In this document: positions 34,881-46,762 of the stretch, in pieces
Layout of the letters: each line of letters starts with the position of its first letter
Numbering within the stretch: the first letter of the stretch is position 1
NCBI GenBank assembly: GCA_029531795.1
Contig: JAPEIS010000001.1
Span: forward strand, 4,774,001 to 4,838,000
Length of the DNA: 64,000 nucleotides
Reading direction: 5' to 3'
From: Sclerotinia nivalis
Taxonomy: Eukaryota; Ascomycota; Leotiomycetes; Helotiales; Sclerotiniaceae
The notes under the pieces: model-generated
Database searches by the model: none
The model's input: the letters and a program-made list of their open reading frames with translations, nothing else
Told to the model about the DNA's origin: nothing
Program-made: the position numbers and the translations under genes

Positions 34881-36538
34881 ATGCCCAAAGTCGGAAGTAA
34901 GTCATTGGTATATTTGTCTTTTACTCATAGGATAACTAATTGATTCTTTTTAAAACAATAGAGCCAAAGAGTAAACGTGTTTCAGTGCGCCTTCGTCACA
35001 AAATCGAGAAAGCATCAGTTGCAAAACAAAAGAAAGCTCGTAAGGAAGGAAAGAAAAATCCAGAATGGCGATCGCGATTAAAGAAGGATCCTGGAATTCC
35101 AAACTTGTTCCCATATAAGGATAAGATTTTGGCAGAGATTGAGGAAGGGAGAAGGAGAAAGGCTGAAGATGCTGCGAAACGACGAGCTGATGCGAAGGCT
35201 ACCAAGACTGGTGAACAAGTTGAGAGAGAGGTAGAGGCTAGAATGGAAGGTGTTGATGAGGAGGATATTGAGCTTATGGATGAGGATGAGAATATGGACG
35301 ACGATATTGATGAATCTAATCCTATGGCAGCTTTACTTGCCAGTGCTAAAGCCGCAGCAGCGCAATACGAGGATGACCTTATTAGTGGAGATGAGATGGA
35401 CGAAGATGACGAATCGGAATCGGAAGATGATGATGCATTTGATGGTGTTAAGCTCTCCGGATTACCCACACGAAAAGATGGATCCAGAAAAGCTTTCGAC
35501 AAAGTTTTCAAGCAAGTTGTTGATCAGGCAGATGTTGTTCTCTATGTTCTCGATGCTCGCGATCCCGAAGGTACTCGATCGAAAGAAGTCGAACGTATGG
35601 TTATGGCCGCTGCAAGTGGTGGAAAGAGATTGATTCTTATTCTCAACAAAATCGATCTTATTCCTCCTCCAGTCCTCAAAGCATGGCTCATTCACCTTCG
35701 AAGATATTTCCCCACCTTACCCTTACGAGCTTCTGGTCCAGCAGCAAACGCACATACTTTCAATCATAGTCAATTGACTGTGAAGAGTACATCGCAAACA
35801 CTTTTCAAGGCTTTGAAATCATTCGCCGCGGCAAAGCAACTGAAGCGCTCCGTTTCTGTTGGTGTTATTGGATATCCTAACGTTGGAAAATCTTCCGTCA
35901 TCAATGCACTTACATCCCGTCTTGGTGGTGCCGGTGCAGCATGCCCAGTTGGTGCTGAAGCCGGTGTTACTACATCTCTTCGAACTGTCAAGATCGATAG
36001 CAAATTAACGTTACTCGATTCTCCCGGTATTGTTTTCCCAACCGCTGGTGATTCCTCCAAGGCGTCGAAAATTGAAGAACAAGCCAGGCTTGTTCTCCTA
36101 AATGCTATTCCCCCCAAGCAAATTGAGGACCCTGTACCTGCGGTTGCTTTATTATTAAAGAGATTGAGTGCTTCTCAAGAAATGCTCAGCAAACTTATGG
36201 ATGTCTATGGATTACCACCATTGGTTTCCGTAAATGGCGATTCAACCTCAGATTTCTTGATTCAGGTCGCTAGAAAGAGAGGAAGACTTGGGAAGGGAGG
36301 TGTACCAAATATTAGCAGTGCTGCCACAACAGTTATTACGGATTGGAGAGATGGAAGAATCCAAGGATGGATGGATGCTCCTATTTTAGCTATTGCGCCC
36401 GATAAGATTGCTAGTGCTGCCGTGGGAGAGGATGTTAAGGGTGATCAGAAGGAGATTGTTAAGGAATGGGCCGAAGAGTTTAAGCTAGAGGGATTATGGG
36501 GAGATAATTCTTCAAAGGATGAGGTTATGGAGGAATAG
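34881..36538 (+). CDS. NUG1: Nucleolar circularly permuted GTPase Nug1 (nucleostemin/GNL3 family)
   Basis: GTPase required for maturation and export of the 60S ribosomal subunit. Exon 1 is only 16 coding nt (34881..34896); exon 2 is 34962..36538; product 530 residues. N-terminal basic GNL3-type domain: KPKSKRVSVRLRHKIEKASV and KKNPEWRSRLKKDPGIPN. A coiled-coil, then an acidic Asp/Glu-rich stretch (~105-160), follows. The GTPase motifs come in permuted order: G5-like LDARDPEGTRS, G4 ILNKIDLIP, G1 GYPNVGKSSVINAL, G2 GVTTSLR, G3 LLDSPGIV. This order is diagnostic of the family. Length and motifs match yeast Nug1 (520 residues). The tiny first exon was chosen because it restores the universal MPK-type start and uses a consensus GTAAGT donor. 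No defect seen. Confidence 0.96.
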
Positions 36539-36884
36539 ACTTTGCTATAAGGAGACAATAAGGAATATCCTATGGACGATCATCAGTATGTATGGTGTTT
36601 GGGCGTAATGGCTGGGATTAAAAGTTGGCCAGGTCAGTTTGTTGTAGAAATGAATACAACAGGATAATCATCAATATGACGAGCACTTTTATGCAGTCTT
36701 CAGTAGTCTTGTATGATGCTGAACATTCATCTTTTTGAGTGAAGTGATGATCACATTGTCATGGTTGGTTAAAGACAAAACATTTCCCAAGCTATATACT
36801 GGGTAACATATCTAGCTTTCAACAAAGACCGATTAGAGATGGCAGTACGAATTTAGCAGCCAAATTTTCTCTCACAATTGAGCG
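36539..36884. other. Short spacer between NUG1 and the SDR relic
   Basis: About 350 bases of 3' flanking sequence; no gene seen. Confidence 0.5.
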
Positions 36885-37666
36885 TTATTTTTCAATACTC
36901 AAATTTCTCACCCACAAACCTTCGGCCGTCTCTTTATCAAGAGCATAGTCTTTCGTCTCGGTGTAAATTTGATTCTCAACAATGAAGGCTGGTGCAGATT
37001 CTGCGAGATTCCGTTAGAATAAAATGGATTGTGTGTTCACGGCTTTTGAGATTTGCATACCTTTTAAAGATGGCTCTAATGCAGTGAAAAGAACCACAGC
37101 TGCGGCTTGTTTGAGCGTTACCATGTTTTGTGGTGGAAGGGGATTTCCTGATTTCTGGCCAGTAGTGCTTGCACGGATGGGAATCAGTTTGTGAAATTGT
37201 GCTTACCATCGTTGCGTTTGATTGCTAGAGCGCAAGCATCGGCGAATAAATTGTTGTCTACACCTGAATTGACGAGTAGCTTACTCTCCAGAGTTACTAC
37301 ATTAGAGACTTGTTAGTAAAGACTCGGCGTCCTAGGGAATTTCACGTACCGCCGGGATGGCATATCAGTGTTGTAGCTCCTTTTGAATCCAGTCGAGCGT
37401 GAAGAGCGAGATTAAAAAGTATCATGGCAGTTTGTGCTTATCCGTATGCAATCCATGGATTATACGTTTTTCCATCCTAATGAGATAAGTATAACACGGT
37501 CAGCACATCCATCCATTGACCACAATTCCTACCAGGCATGAAACTAGAGAGTACGGACCTGGAAATTGATATCGTCGAGATTAGTTTTTCCCGCAGCTTG
37601 ATCAGAGAAATACTTGAGTACATCATCTGGGATGGTGTCAAAACCAAATTGGGGGGTGGAGTTCAT
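36885..37666 (-). pseudogene. Short-chain dehydrogenase/reductase (SDR) pseudogene with deleted core
   Basis: Minus-strand pieces of a fungal SDR of the retinol-dehydrogenase/WWOX-like type. Start: STPQFGFDTIPDDVLKYFSD then QAAGKTN, the usual N-terminus, which should lead into the Gly-rich cofactor loop. Instead it runs straight into LDDINFQ, a segment ~150 residues further on in family members, so the Rossmann core (TGxxxGxG, NNAG, Ser) is missing. After an intron comes DGKTYNPWIAYG-stop-AQTAM. Here the active-site YxxxK motif has lost its Lys (Gln instead) and carries TAA at 37440-37438 where Gln is usual. Later exons still read FNLALHARLDSKGATTLICH, NNLFADACALAIKRNDG, QAAAVVLFTALEPSLK and a conserved end NQIYTETKDYALD to 36885, with plausible splice sites. 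The protein cannot bind cofactor or catalyse. The CAA to TAA change is a C-to-T change in CpA context. Confidence 0.82.
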
Positions 37667-40188
37667 GATAGTATTTTGGATGTCCGTAGTAAGGCATGTA
37701 GAGAATTGGCTTTTGGCGTGACAATGGAGAGGAAGTTCTTTGAAGAATGCTCAGGAAATGGGGTGGTTATTCTACTTGACTATCCATAAGTCATCTCCAA
37801 CAATTTCTACACCTTTCTATCGATATCGTCCCAGTTGGAATCATGTAGTCATAAGGCGTAATAGATTAAGATATTTCCATGTCGATATCTAGATCTCTGC
37901 TATATCGGCCAAGAAGATGAGAATGGGTATGGCGTTGCGCAGAGGCTGGGAGAGTAACTGTTGGAGAGAAACGAATGCAAATCAGAGGATTATTTAAATA
38001 TATCCGGTATAACTGTTGCTTTTTGTGTATTAGTTTTGGTTCGGGGATTTGCTTCGGTGGTGATGTGTCTCCGGATTGGGTGTCATGGTGTTGAGTTACC
38101 AACTGTTGGTCTGACACCTTTGGACCCGGAAATCTCTTTCCGATTTTCTTGTGCGAGATGTTTTTTTTTTTTGATATTCAAGTCAAAGCTGCATTTGTTC
38201 ACACTCTTTGAACTCTGTCGGTTTATGAGCATTGCAATTGTGTGAGTTTGATGCTGATCAAGTGATGTTTCATGCTCGTTTAAGGTTCCATGAAGTCCGG
38301 CTATGCTTGAATATTCGGAACGCTTGAATTATTTCGGAGTGAGTCGTTCTCTGCATTATCTGAATATGTGACTACCTAGAAACCATACATCTAAGGACTC
38401 GTGTTGTATTATTTAATATGATTATGATATTGTATATTGAGAGGCTCTCATTTTGGCTCACATATTGTGAAAGAGGTAGGTCGAGATACGTGCGCCCCGA
38501 TTGCACGCTGCGAAGGGGAATAGGAATACAAACTAATTAGATTACATTGTAAAGGCTTCAAATAGTATAACTAATAGAATTAATAATGGGTTTGGATTGT
38601 ATATAATGAATATACAAAAAGATTAATGGAAAAACGATTAATTATTCAAGAAAAGAAGAATGAAATCCTTTTCTTATATTTAACTACAAAGGATTATATG
38701 ATCTATTGTTTATGAACTAGCTATGTATTTGGCTTCAATAACCCAACTTTCTCACAATATATCGCTCTCGGCTATTGTTGACGAACAACCGGAAAAGACC
38801 CCTAAGTGAAGACGTTATACATATTTCATATATAAACTGGAGTAAAGTATAGTTAATGAATGGGTGTGCAATATAGCGACTAGACATCTCTTTCTTCTCC
38901 GACGAAGATTGATTCTCCCGTAAGTGAATATTAGAATATAATTTTTGAGGGTGAATCTTGAAAATCAATTTCTGGAACATCATTTGTGTAGGCCTAATTG
39001 ATCAACGAGCAATGATGCAATCATGATACCTCAAAGATTCGATCCGGATTGAGCAAATGTCTCTACACGATGAAACATTCAAAATTGCTGGGAATGAATA
39101 AATTTGATGGAAAGAATGCGAGAGGTTTACCAAAGTCTGAAAGGTGTCGTCCATAAGTACTGCTAGAAGAAAATCTTCATTTTTCCAATAAAATACGGAT
39201 ATTAAGCTCGGATGTTCTAGTTGAGTTCAAATATTGAGTATATGAGCTCGATGCTTTAGGAGGAATTTACCAGTATTTTAGCAAGATTGAGGTTTTTACT
39301 ATCCCCCCACCTGAAATCCAGCAAATTAGTAATAGAAATCAGAGACAGATTCATTAAGTCTTGCATCGTCCGTAGGCATCTTCTTCTAGCTATCCTTCTT
39401 CTTCATCCTCTTCCCAATCATTAACTTGTCCCCTTTCATCCTGGTGGGAAGTATGTTGTCGAGCGCTGTGATTGTAATCCTTGATCTCGCGGGCAAGGCT
39501 CTCTTTCATCATCTTTTGACTCAACTCCGCAATGAAATCCAGAAAATTGGCACTCCCATCAAAGCGGCAATATCTCGTCTTCAAGTCGACCGTGTGGGCC
39601 ACAGTCATGAGGGAAGGAGGGGAAATCTTCAGGTAGGCTTGAGCTCCAGCTTCATGCTCTGGTATTTACCGGTTTTGAATCTGAGCAATTGGTGACTCTC
39701 TTGCTAGCTATGTAGGATCCATGTGGTTTGCTTGGATGTATAGTAAGATGGATAAGGTCTCGCCGATTGACAATATGTTTTTAGTAGAACATTGAATGCA
39801 CGGGCCACCAGTACAATCCCGTCTCGCTTACCCCACGAAACAAGTATTCTGCCATTTTAGCAAAAGGCTATTTGAATATTAATCTGATTTAGAAACGAAA
39901 ACATAAAAAGATCATTCGATTAGTTGTTGAAGCGGCAGGAAGTCGGATCCTGGATTTCATAGATGGATGACTATCAAAAATCTTACAGCCCATGACTAGT
40001 TGTTGAGGATACTTTTTTGCTTTGGTATGTTTTATCACGTGCTCTGGCCAGTCTCCGAGCCCAGATTCCGCACAATCCGTACCGAACATTAACCGCTTCT
40101 GACAGGCATTATTCATATCATCAATATATGAGTAGAGTATGTCAGATTTCAAGTTCATCTCAACAACAACCAAGTTAACGACAACACA
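37667..40188. other. 2.5 kb intergenic region, AT-rich centre
   Basis: AT-rich between ~38.4 and 39.3 kb with no coding character. On the minus strand an open frame at 39608-39390 reads RYCRFDGSANFLDFIAEL and SQKMMKESLAREIKDYN with a Glu/Asp-rich end (WEEDEEEG). It looks more protein-like than its surroundings and could be the last exon of a small gene or a relic, but I recognise no family. Frame-compatible upstream acceptors exist at ~39680. Confidence 0.45.
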
Positions 40189-41355
40189 ATGATAATCCGG
40201 CAAAGATTCGCCTTTCTACTCTGCTTTGCAGTGCTTGGGTTCTTCAGCATTGCAAATGCGAGTACTGGTGATCGATTGCCTGAATTTAAACAATGTGTTG
40301 AGGTATGAATTGCCGGAGAGCTTTCGTTTGGTTTGTTTACCTTATACTAATAAATGTTTAGATTTGCCAACGAGAGAATTGTGACAATGAAGCTGGAAGT
40401 AGTACAAAGATTCGTATGTCAATTCTTTTATCCTATTTTTTTGCGCGAAAATAATAACAAAAACAATATAGCACTCCTCCATCGACTTCTCTTCTGGACT
40501 TGCCCAGCGGAATGCGACTATACTTGCCAACATATAATCACCAACCAGCGCGTCGAATCTGCTCAACCTATCGTTCAATTCCATGGCAAATGGCCCTTTT
40601 ACCGTTTTCTCGGCATGCAAGAACCCTTCTCCGTCTTCTTTTCCCTCCTTAATTTCCTCGCGCATCAAAACGGACTGGCGAAAATTACTGCTCAAATCCC
40701 GGAAAGTTATAGTATGCGAAAATACTATGTTATGCTATCATATGCCGGAATGATGAGCTGGGTCGCAAGTATGATATTTCATACGAGGGATTTCGCTTTT
40801 ACAGAACAATTGGATTATTTTGCCGCCGGAGGAAGTGTTTTGTATGGCATGTATTATACGCCAATTCGAGTCTTTCGTATGGATCGTGGTGGGAAACGTA
40901 TGTCCTCTGTATTACGCGCCTGGACTCTTCTTTGCATACTTTTCTATATCGCACATGTGGTATATTTGAAGTGGTGGGACTGGGATTATACGTATAACAT
41001 GGCCGCGAACGTTGTCGTTGGAGTATTACAAAATTCACTGTGGAGTTGGTTCTCGTTCGAAAAATATAGGAAGAGTAAGAGGGCGTGGACAGCATTGCCA
41101 GGATTGGTAGTTGCGTGGATTTTCTTGGCAATGAGTTTGGAATTGGTGGATTTTCCACCTTGGTGGGGATGTTTGGATGCGCATAGTTTATGGCATTTGG
41201 GGACGGTGGCTCCAATTATGATCTTCTATAGGTATGTTTCCCGAAATTCTTTGGTCGGGGCGGCGCAATGTGGTAGGAGAAAGTACTAACTTTGGTATAG
41301 TTTCTTGATCAAGGACGCGCAAGACGATATTGCTGGACAGAGATTAAAGGCTTAG
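40189..41355 (+). CDS. PER1: Per1/PGAP3-family GPI-anchor lipid remodelling protein
   Basis: ER membrane protein needed to remove the sn-2 fatty acid from GPI anchors. Exons 40189..40302, 40362..40413, 40472..41231 and 41301..41355 (326 residues) join in phase. N-terminal signal peptide FAFLLCFAVLGFFSIANA. Then a Cys-rich lumenal domain: QCVEICQRENCD and WTCPAECDYTCQHIIT. About seven transmembrane helices follow. The CREST-superfamily residues are present: MIFHTRDFAFTEQLDYFAA after helix 2-3, and the last-helix motif DAHSLWHLGTV, with the His and Asp residues thought to form the metal-dependent hydrolase site. The C-terminus, KDAQDDIAGQRLKA, ends in a Lys-containing cytosolic tail that may act in ER retention. 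Length matches yeast Per1 (~357). No anomaly found. Confidence 0.95.
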
Positions 41356-43324
41356 ATTATACATGAAATGAGGTGAGCGAGCTTAGAAACGATGAGGGTT
41401 GGGAATTTTGAGGAGGAGCTAATGTCAAATGATAATACTGAAACGACTGATCTTTATCTCATACATCCACTCCACAACCTCAAGACATCACGCATCCGTA
41501 CATTTTCCCCGAATTCATACCTTACTATCTTGACATGCAATGAAGTACATATCATAACAGCAAGGAAAGGCATTATATATCAATCAAACATACATAAACC
41601 ATATTGTAAATACACCATTCGCAAACCCACTCAGGTTCGCATTACCGTGCTATTTCACCTAACCACGCTCAACAACAAAACCATGAGTCCCCATCCTTCG
41701 AAAGCATCTGATATGAAAATCAAGAGAGCAAATAAATAGCACACCGGTGAATGATTGACCGCTAGACGTTGAGCAGGACATTGGAGAGTCAATGTTCAAG
41801 ATTGAATGTATATTGAAGGGCCAGCGTTCGAGGTTAAGGAATATAAAGCTTGGGGTATGATATGTGAAGGTCGGCTGAACAATGGGGCCTGGATGTAATC
41901 TTACAAGATTGAATAGTATAGAGAAGCTTGAATGTTCGAGCTGTTCGAGCTGATAGTAAACAATGAGGAAGCTGTTCGTACACACTCTCCAACTATTTTT
42001 CTGCAGACAATATAAACACCTCCAAACCCCTTTTTCCTAAACTCTACCCGCTACCATCCCCCAAACCTCCGAGCGATTATTGTAGAACCTATACCTACCT
42101 TCCTACCTGCACTACAAAATCAAAATCAAAATCAAACAACAGTATAACTCCTCTAAATCAATTATCAATTAAATCTATTAAACCCATACTATTCAATAGA
42201 TATCGAATACATGTCATGGAAATTGAATAATCGAGGAAGATTGCATGATACGGGGTTGAAATTATACTACCGCTTTTTTGAGCGAATAGTTCAAGATTGC
42301 GTGGTAAATGTAGAAATTTCCATGTTGCGAGTACGATTGAAGGAGATTCTGATCAGACAGATAACTATCAGAGCGAGCGAGCGGGGTAAAGATATGAGGA
42401 GGAGATGTGAATATGAAGAGAAGCTGCTGTCTCCAATAAGGAAGATGGAGCAATGGCTATCTAGTAGACCTGCATCATTCGAGCACGCAACGGAAAAGAT
42501 TATAAATAAATCACAATCACAATCACAATGTGTAGCACACTCAATTAACCCAATATTCAAAAATATAATGTAAAATATCTTCTATTTCAATGAAGCACTA
42601 TACAAATATCACAAGGGGTAGATAAATAGATAGAGGAACAGACAGACAAGACAGGAAATACTCCCTCACACTCCATTCCCCATCAATCCATCCATCCATA
42701 CCACCCATCCAATTCCATTCCTACCAATTCAATACATTCCAAGCCCATTCCTCCATCCCCAAAAACGCCATCACATCCCCAACACCCAATAAAGAAAACT
42801 ATGATTTTCTCAAAAAAGAATTCCTCTCCTTGGAAACGTCGAGTAGACTTGCCAAAATGTATCCTGCTTTTGGGGTATATCTTCCTTCCATATCCATCCC
42901 CCCTTTCCCAATTCCATTCCATTCCATTCCCTCCTCTCAATACACATTCCTTCCCCTGCCACTCCCCCTATACAGCATGAACATTAACAAAAACGACACA
43001 ACATCCATGCCATTTAGAAATTATTAATTAAGTGAGTGGGATCGTGCCATTGTATGACAACGAATTTGCAAGTAAAAAATTTAAGAAAAGCAAAAAAACA
43101 AAGGTACATAATGAAACGCTTGAATGCCGATACCCAACGATGGAAATTGCTAATTTACAATGCCAGTGGGGTTTAAATCGAACTGGTTACGATTTAGGGG
43201 ATATCAACGCTTCGCCAATGGATGTCAATATCCAGAAAAAAATACCAAAAAGATTGACACTGCCTATACCAATACTAAGAGCACGAGTCACAACCGTACG
43301 AAAACAGACTCCTTCTCTACCACT
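41356..43324. other. 2 kb convergent spacer (PER1 + / homeobox gene -)
   Basis: No gene recognised. Contains a CAATCA repeat near 42510-42530 and C-rich, ATTCC-repetitive sequence at 42670-42960, probably 3' flanking sequence of the two convergent genes. Confidence 0.55.
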
Positions 43325-45404
43325 TCATTTCTCCGAATAATCAGCTGGAGTAACATTAGAAAATTGATATTGTTTCTGTTTCGTCGTCATTGTTGGAGAA
43401 CTGCCCACCAATCCAAGATTTGGAAATTGTGTAAGCCCGTCATGCGGAAACGAATATTCAGCAGATCCGCCCTGATTCGACAATGTATATAACGGACTGG
43501 CATTGTTATTGAACTGTGGAGAGTCATGACTATTACCCAAGAGGAGGCCTCCTTGGTTGAAACTACCAAAAGCTGGTGTTACTGGTTGACTGGCGTACGA
43601 AGGTTGAGGCATTGATAATTCGCTGGCGAAAGAATCGTGGTTAGGTGTGTAGAGAGGATCATCTGGAATTTCGTAATTCCAATGCTGCTCAGCATTGTGG
43701 TGATTGGTGTTGTTGGGCCATCCGGACGTCGGTGTTGGTTGGAGTCCTAAATTGGCTTGTGGAGTCTCTGGTGGTGTTTGGTTGGTGGCCTGGTTGGGGT
43801 CTACCAAAGCGGGAAGACCATCATGGCCTTGCAAGTTGAACAAATAGTTCAAGTTGTCTTGAGATGATGAATTTTCCCTTTTCAATGACATTTGTCTTTC
43901 CCTAGGCGACATTGGGGTTGGTGGTGCCAAGCTACTCGTGAGAGACGAACCGGCTGTCAAACTAGGCTGGCGAATCATGTGGAAATGCTGTTCCATGAAC
44001 GAACCAGCATTTTCGAATCCTTGTATATTGATAGGCGACCGCTGCGCCGACTCGATTCCAGGCTTTTGAATACGACCAGTTAGAACATTGCCGCCTGCTG
44101 AAGCGATCCTGCGCATTGGTGAAGGTATAGGGCTAACTACTTGGCGACGAAATCCATCTATGTTCGATACGGTCCTTGGGCCCATCGATGGCCTACTTCG
44201 CATTGTATCTGTTCCCAAGGCGGCCGGTTTAACGTGGACCTTCTTTCGCCTGGCGGCTAGATCTGTTGGTGGAGGTGGGGATTTGAAGAGAGACGAGGCT
44301 GGTGGAGGAGATGAGCCTGAGTTGACATTCCAGCTGAGAGGCTGTGTAATGGAAGGTGTTGTTTCATTACTGTGGTCTGGGCCTTGGTCGTCGCTGCTTT
44401 CGTGTGGCCTGAAAGTAAGATCCGTGAAAGATTGAGGAATGACATGAGATGAAGCCGAAGCTATCGAAAGCGACCGTGTAGTGCTTGCATCAGAGAAGCT
44501 ATTGAAGGCTGTCGGTGTATGTCCAGATTCCGCAGAAATAAATGAATCTAATGGCTCGGGTTCATGGAACATATCGTTTTGGAACGTAGATTGGAAAGTG
44601 AAAGGGTTGCCTTCGAAGTTATGGAAGTTATTGGCGGTTGGGAATGAAGCACGATCAAGATCAGATGCGTCTTGCATACCTAACATGTCTGCGAGTTGAG
44701 ATCCATTGGGGTGTAAACTAAAGCCACCGGAAAATCCCCCATCTTGAGATGCGGCTTGGACGACAGCCATCGTACGTGAAAGAGACTCGAGACTCGCTGA
44801 AGTGGGATCTTGGTATTGCGGATTATAGGGAGCCGTCGCTGGTGGAGGACCGGCTGTAGAGAATGGCATTGAAGATGGCTGTTGTGGCACCATCTGATAA
44901 TCAATATTGTAATTGCTTTGAGGAAAATCGGGAGATGAGGGCGCGGAGACTGAGAAACCCAATGCTTCCCGCGCTTGACCAGCCTCATATGCTTCCGTTT
45001 TTTTCTCTTGCTTACGTTTGGCTCGACGATTTTGAAACCAATTCTGCTATATGTCAGTATTAAGACGTTCATGTTCACTCCAATCTCGTTCTTACATTAA
45101 TTCTCGACAAATCGACCCCCATATCCTCAGCAAAGATACGCTTAGTTTGAGTCGTGGGCTTTGGATTCCTCTTGAATTCACGCTCCAAGATGTCAACTTC
45201 TTCCTTTCCTAGACGAGGCTTCGTCTCGTTGGTTTTCTGTCCATTAGACATATTCATCATGTTGGATGGATGTTGCGATAAGGAATATCCGTGGATAATA
45301 TGTTGATGGTCATTGTAGGGCCCGCCTGATGTCATATGGGAAACTAACTGATCAAGGCTCGGATGATGCGAGAAGTGCTGGAACGTGGGTTGAACGTAGT
45401 CCAT
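43325..45404 (-). CDS. Homeodomain transcription factor
   Basis: Predicted nuclear regulator of 675 residues, exons 45404..45096 and 45043..43325 (52-nt intron, phase 0). Residues ~58-118 form the homeodomain: KPRLGKEEVDILEREFKR, NPKPTTQTKRIFAEDMGVDL, SRINNWFQNRRAKRKQEKK. The recognition helix carries the invariant WFQNRR with Trp48, Phe49, Asn51 and Arg53. The intron interrupts the domain just before this helix, so intron retention would give a protein with helices 1-2 only and a short foreign tail. The remaining ~550 residues are Ser/Pro/Asn/Gln-rich with no other domain, typical of fungal homeobox regulators of conidiation or growth. ATG 45404 (DYVQPTFQHF) is the first ATG in frame; upstream extension lacks an ATG. 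The biological target process is not readable. Confidence 0.92.
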
Positions 45405-46492
45405 CTTTAGTACGGTGTTGGTTCCAAAGTCAATTCGAATAGCGTATGTTTTTGGTGTCACAAGTCGACGGATCGAACGATCTCGGAATCAAATAATGTT
45501 GTTGCAAAGACCGGATTTCATGTAGATTACGGGAGCCGTATAGATATGTCGTTCAACGATCGTGAGTAAGAATGTATATAGCACGTTGAATAAGAAATGA
45601 CTGGTTAACCACTTCTACAGACAAATGAATGGAGTCTTATCTGAAGTGATGTGGGCGGCGATAGAATTAAAGATGTATTGAAAGATGTATTGAAAGATGG
45701 AAATTGGAACGGAAAGAATTGAAGGAGTCTCGCAGCCGCTCGTTTCGACTTTGGTTTCAGTGATTGAGTGATGAGGGCGCGTATATATTATATGTGTGTG
45801 GTAAAACGAATCTTAAAAGTTTACTACTTGCAGGCGAGGAATCGAGAATTTCGATATCGTAAAGCAGGAAACTCGAGGCAAGGAACGAAGGAGTCGACTC
45901 TAATTAAAGTCAGTCAACTGGAACGAAGGAGGTAAGATAAAATGTTTGTGTGGTAAAAAGATTGGAGTAGTTAGTGTATGAAGGGGGAAAACTGACGGAG
46001 TAGTGACTAGAGTTTAGTATGTTGGCGGGAAATCGAATCTGTGGCTGTATGTGACTGGTGCCGGGGTGTTCATGCCAAAAAAAAAATTATCGAAACTCTC
46101 TCTTATTCTTCCTAATACATTCGAATGGGGTAAAAATATACAGCTGCGGAAAGAACAATGAATATATATCACAATGCAGACGAGCAAGTGGAATTTAACG
46201 GGCCAGGGAGTGAGAGTGTGAGGGTGAGCGGGAGGGGTGGAAGAAGGAGCAGCGCGCAATTCAAGGAAAGGAAGAGAAGTGTGGTGGTGATTGATGTGAA
46301 GTAGGTGGTAAGATGTGGACGAAGGTGGGTATGGATGTATAGGTAAGTGCTTTAGGTTGCTAGTACTATAGCTAAGATGTATGCATGTATGGATTAAATG
46401 TGGATTTTCTGATGGTGGTGTGTGGTGTGAGTGGATATGGGATGTGTGTGCTCGCTGCTGCTCGTTCTTTTGGTGGTGTTCGGTGGTGTATC

Positions 46493-46520
46493 TGTATGTA
46501 TGTATGTATGTATGTATGTA
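46493..46520. repeat. (TGTA)7 microsatellite
   Basis: Seven perfect TGTA units upstream of the homeobox gene. Confidence 0.93.
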
Positions 46521-46724
46521 CGGGGTTTTGTCTTGATGAGCGATCTCATAATCTTGTTGGTACAGCAAGCTTACAAGCCTAAAAGCCTACAGAAAGCCTG
46601 TGCTTTTTTAGACAGGGGCACGATTATGATCCCTCGCTGTTTTTGCAATACATTGTTAACCTTGACCTTGACCTTAACTCCTTGACTGGCAAGGGTTTAC
46701 TCCCCCCCGGGACACACTCTTTCC

Positions 46725-46762
46725 TTTTTTATTTTTTATTTTTTATTTTTTATTTTTTTTTA
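46725..46762. repeat. T-rich ATTTTTT repeat
   Basis: A 38-base tract of T runs broken by single A at about 7-base spacing. Confidence 0.85.

Noticed and set aside
34996..35511. 171-codon Ser-rich open frame opposite NUG1
   Set aside because: It is the antisense of the Asp/Glu/Lys-rich NUG1 N-terminus; Ser codons mirror acidic-residue codons.
46014..46568. 184-codon His/Thr/Tyr-rich minus open frame
   Set aside because: Driven by (TGTA)n and related low-complexity sequence upstream of the homeobox gene.
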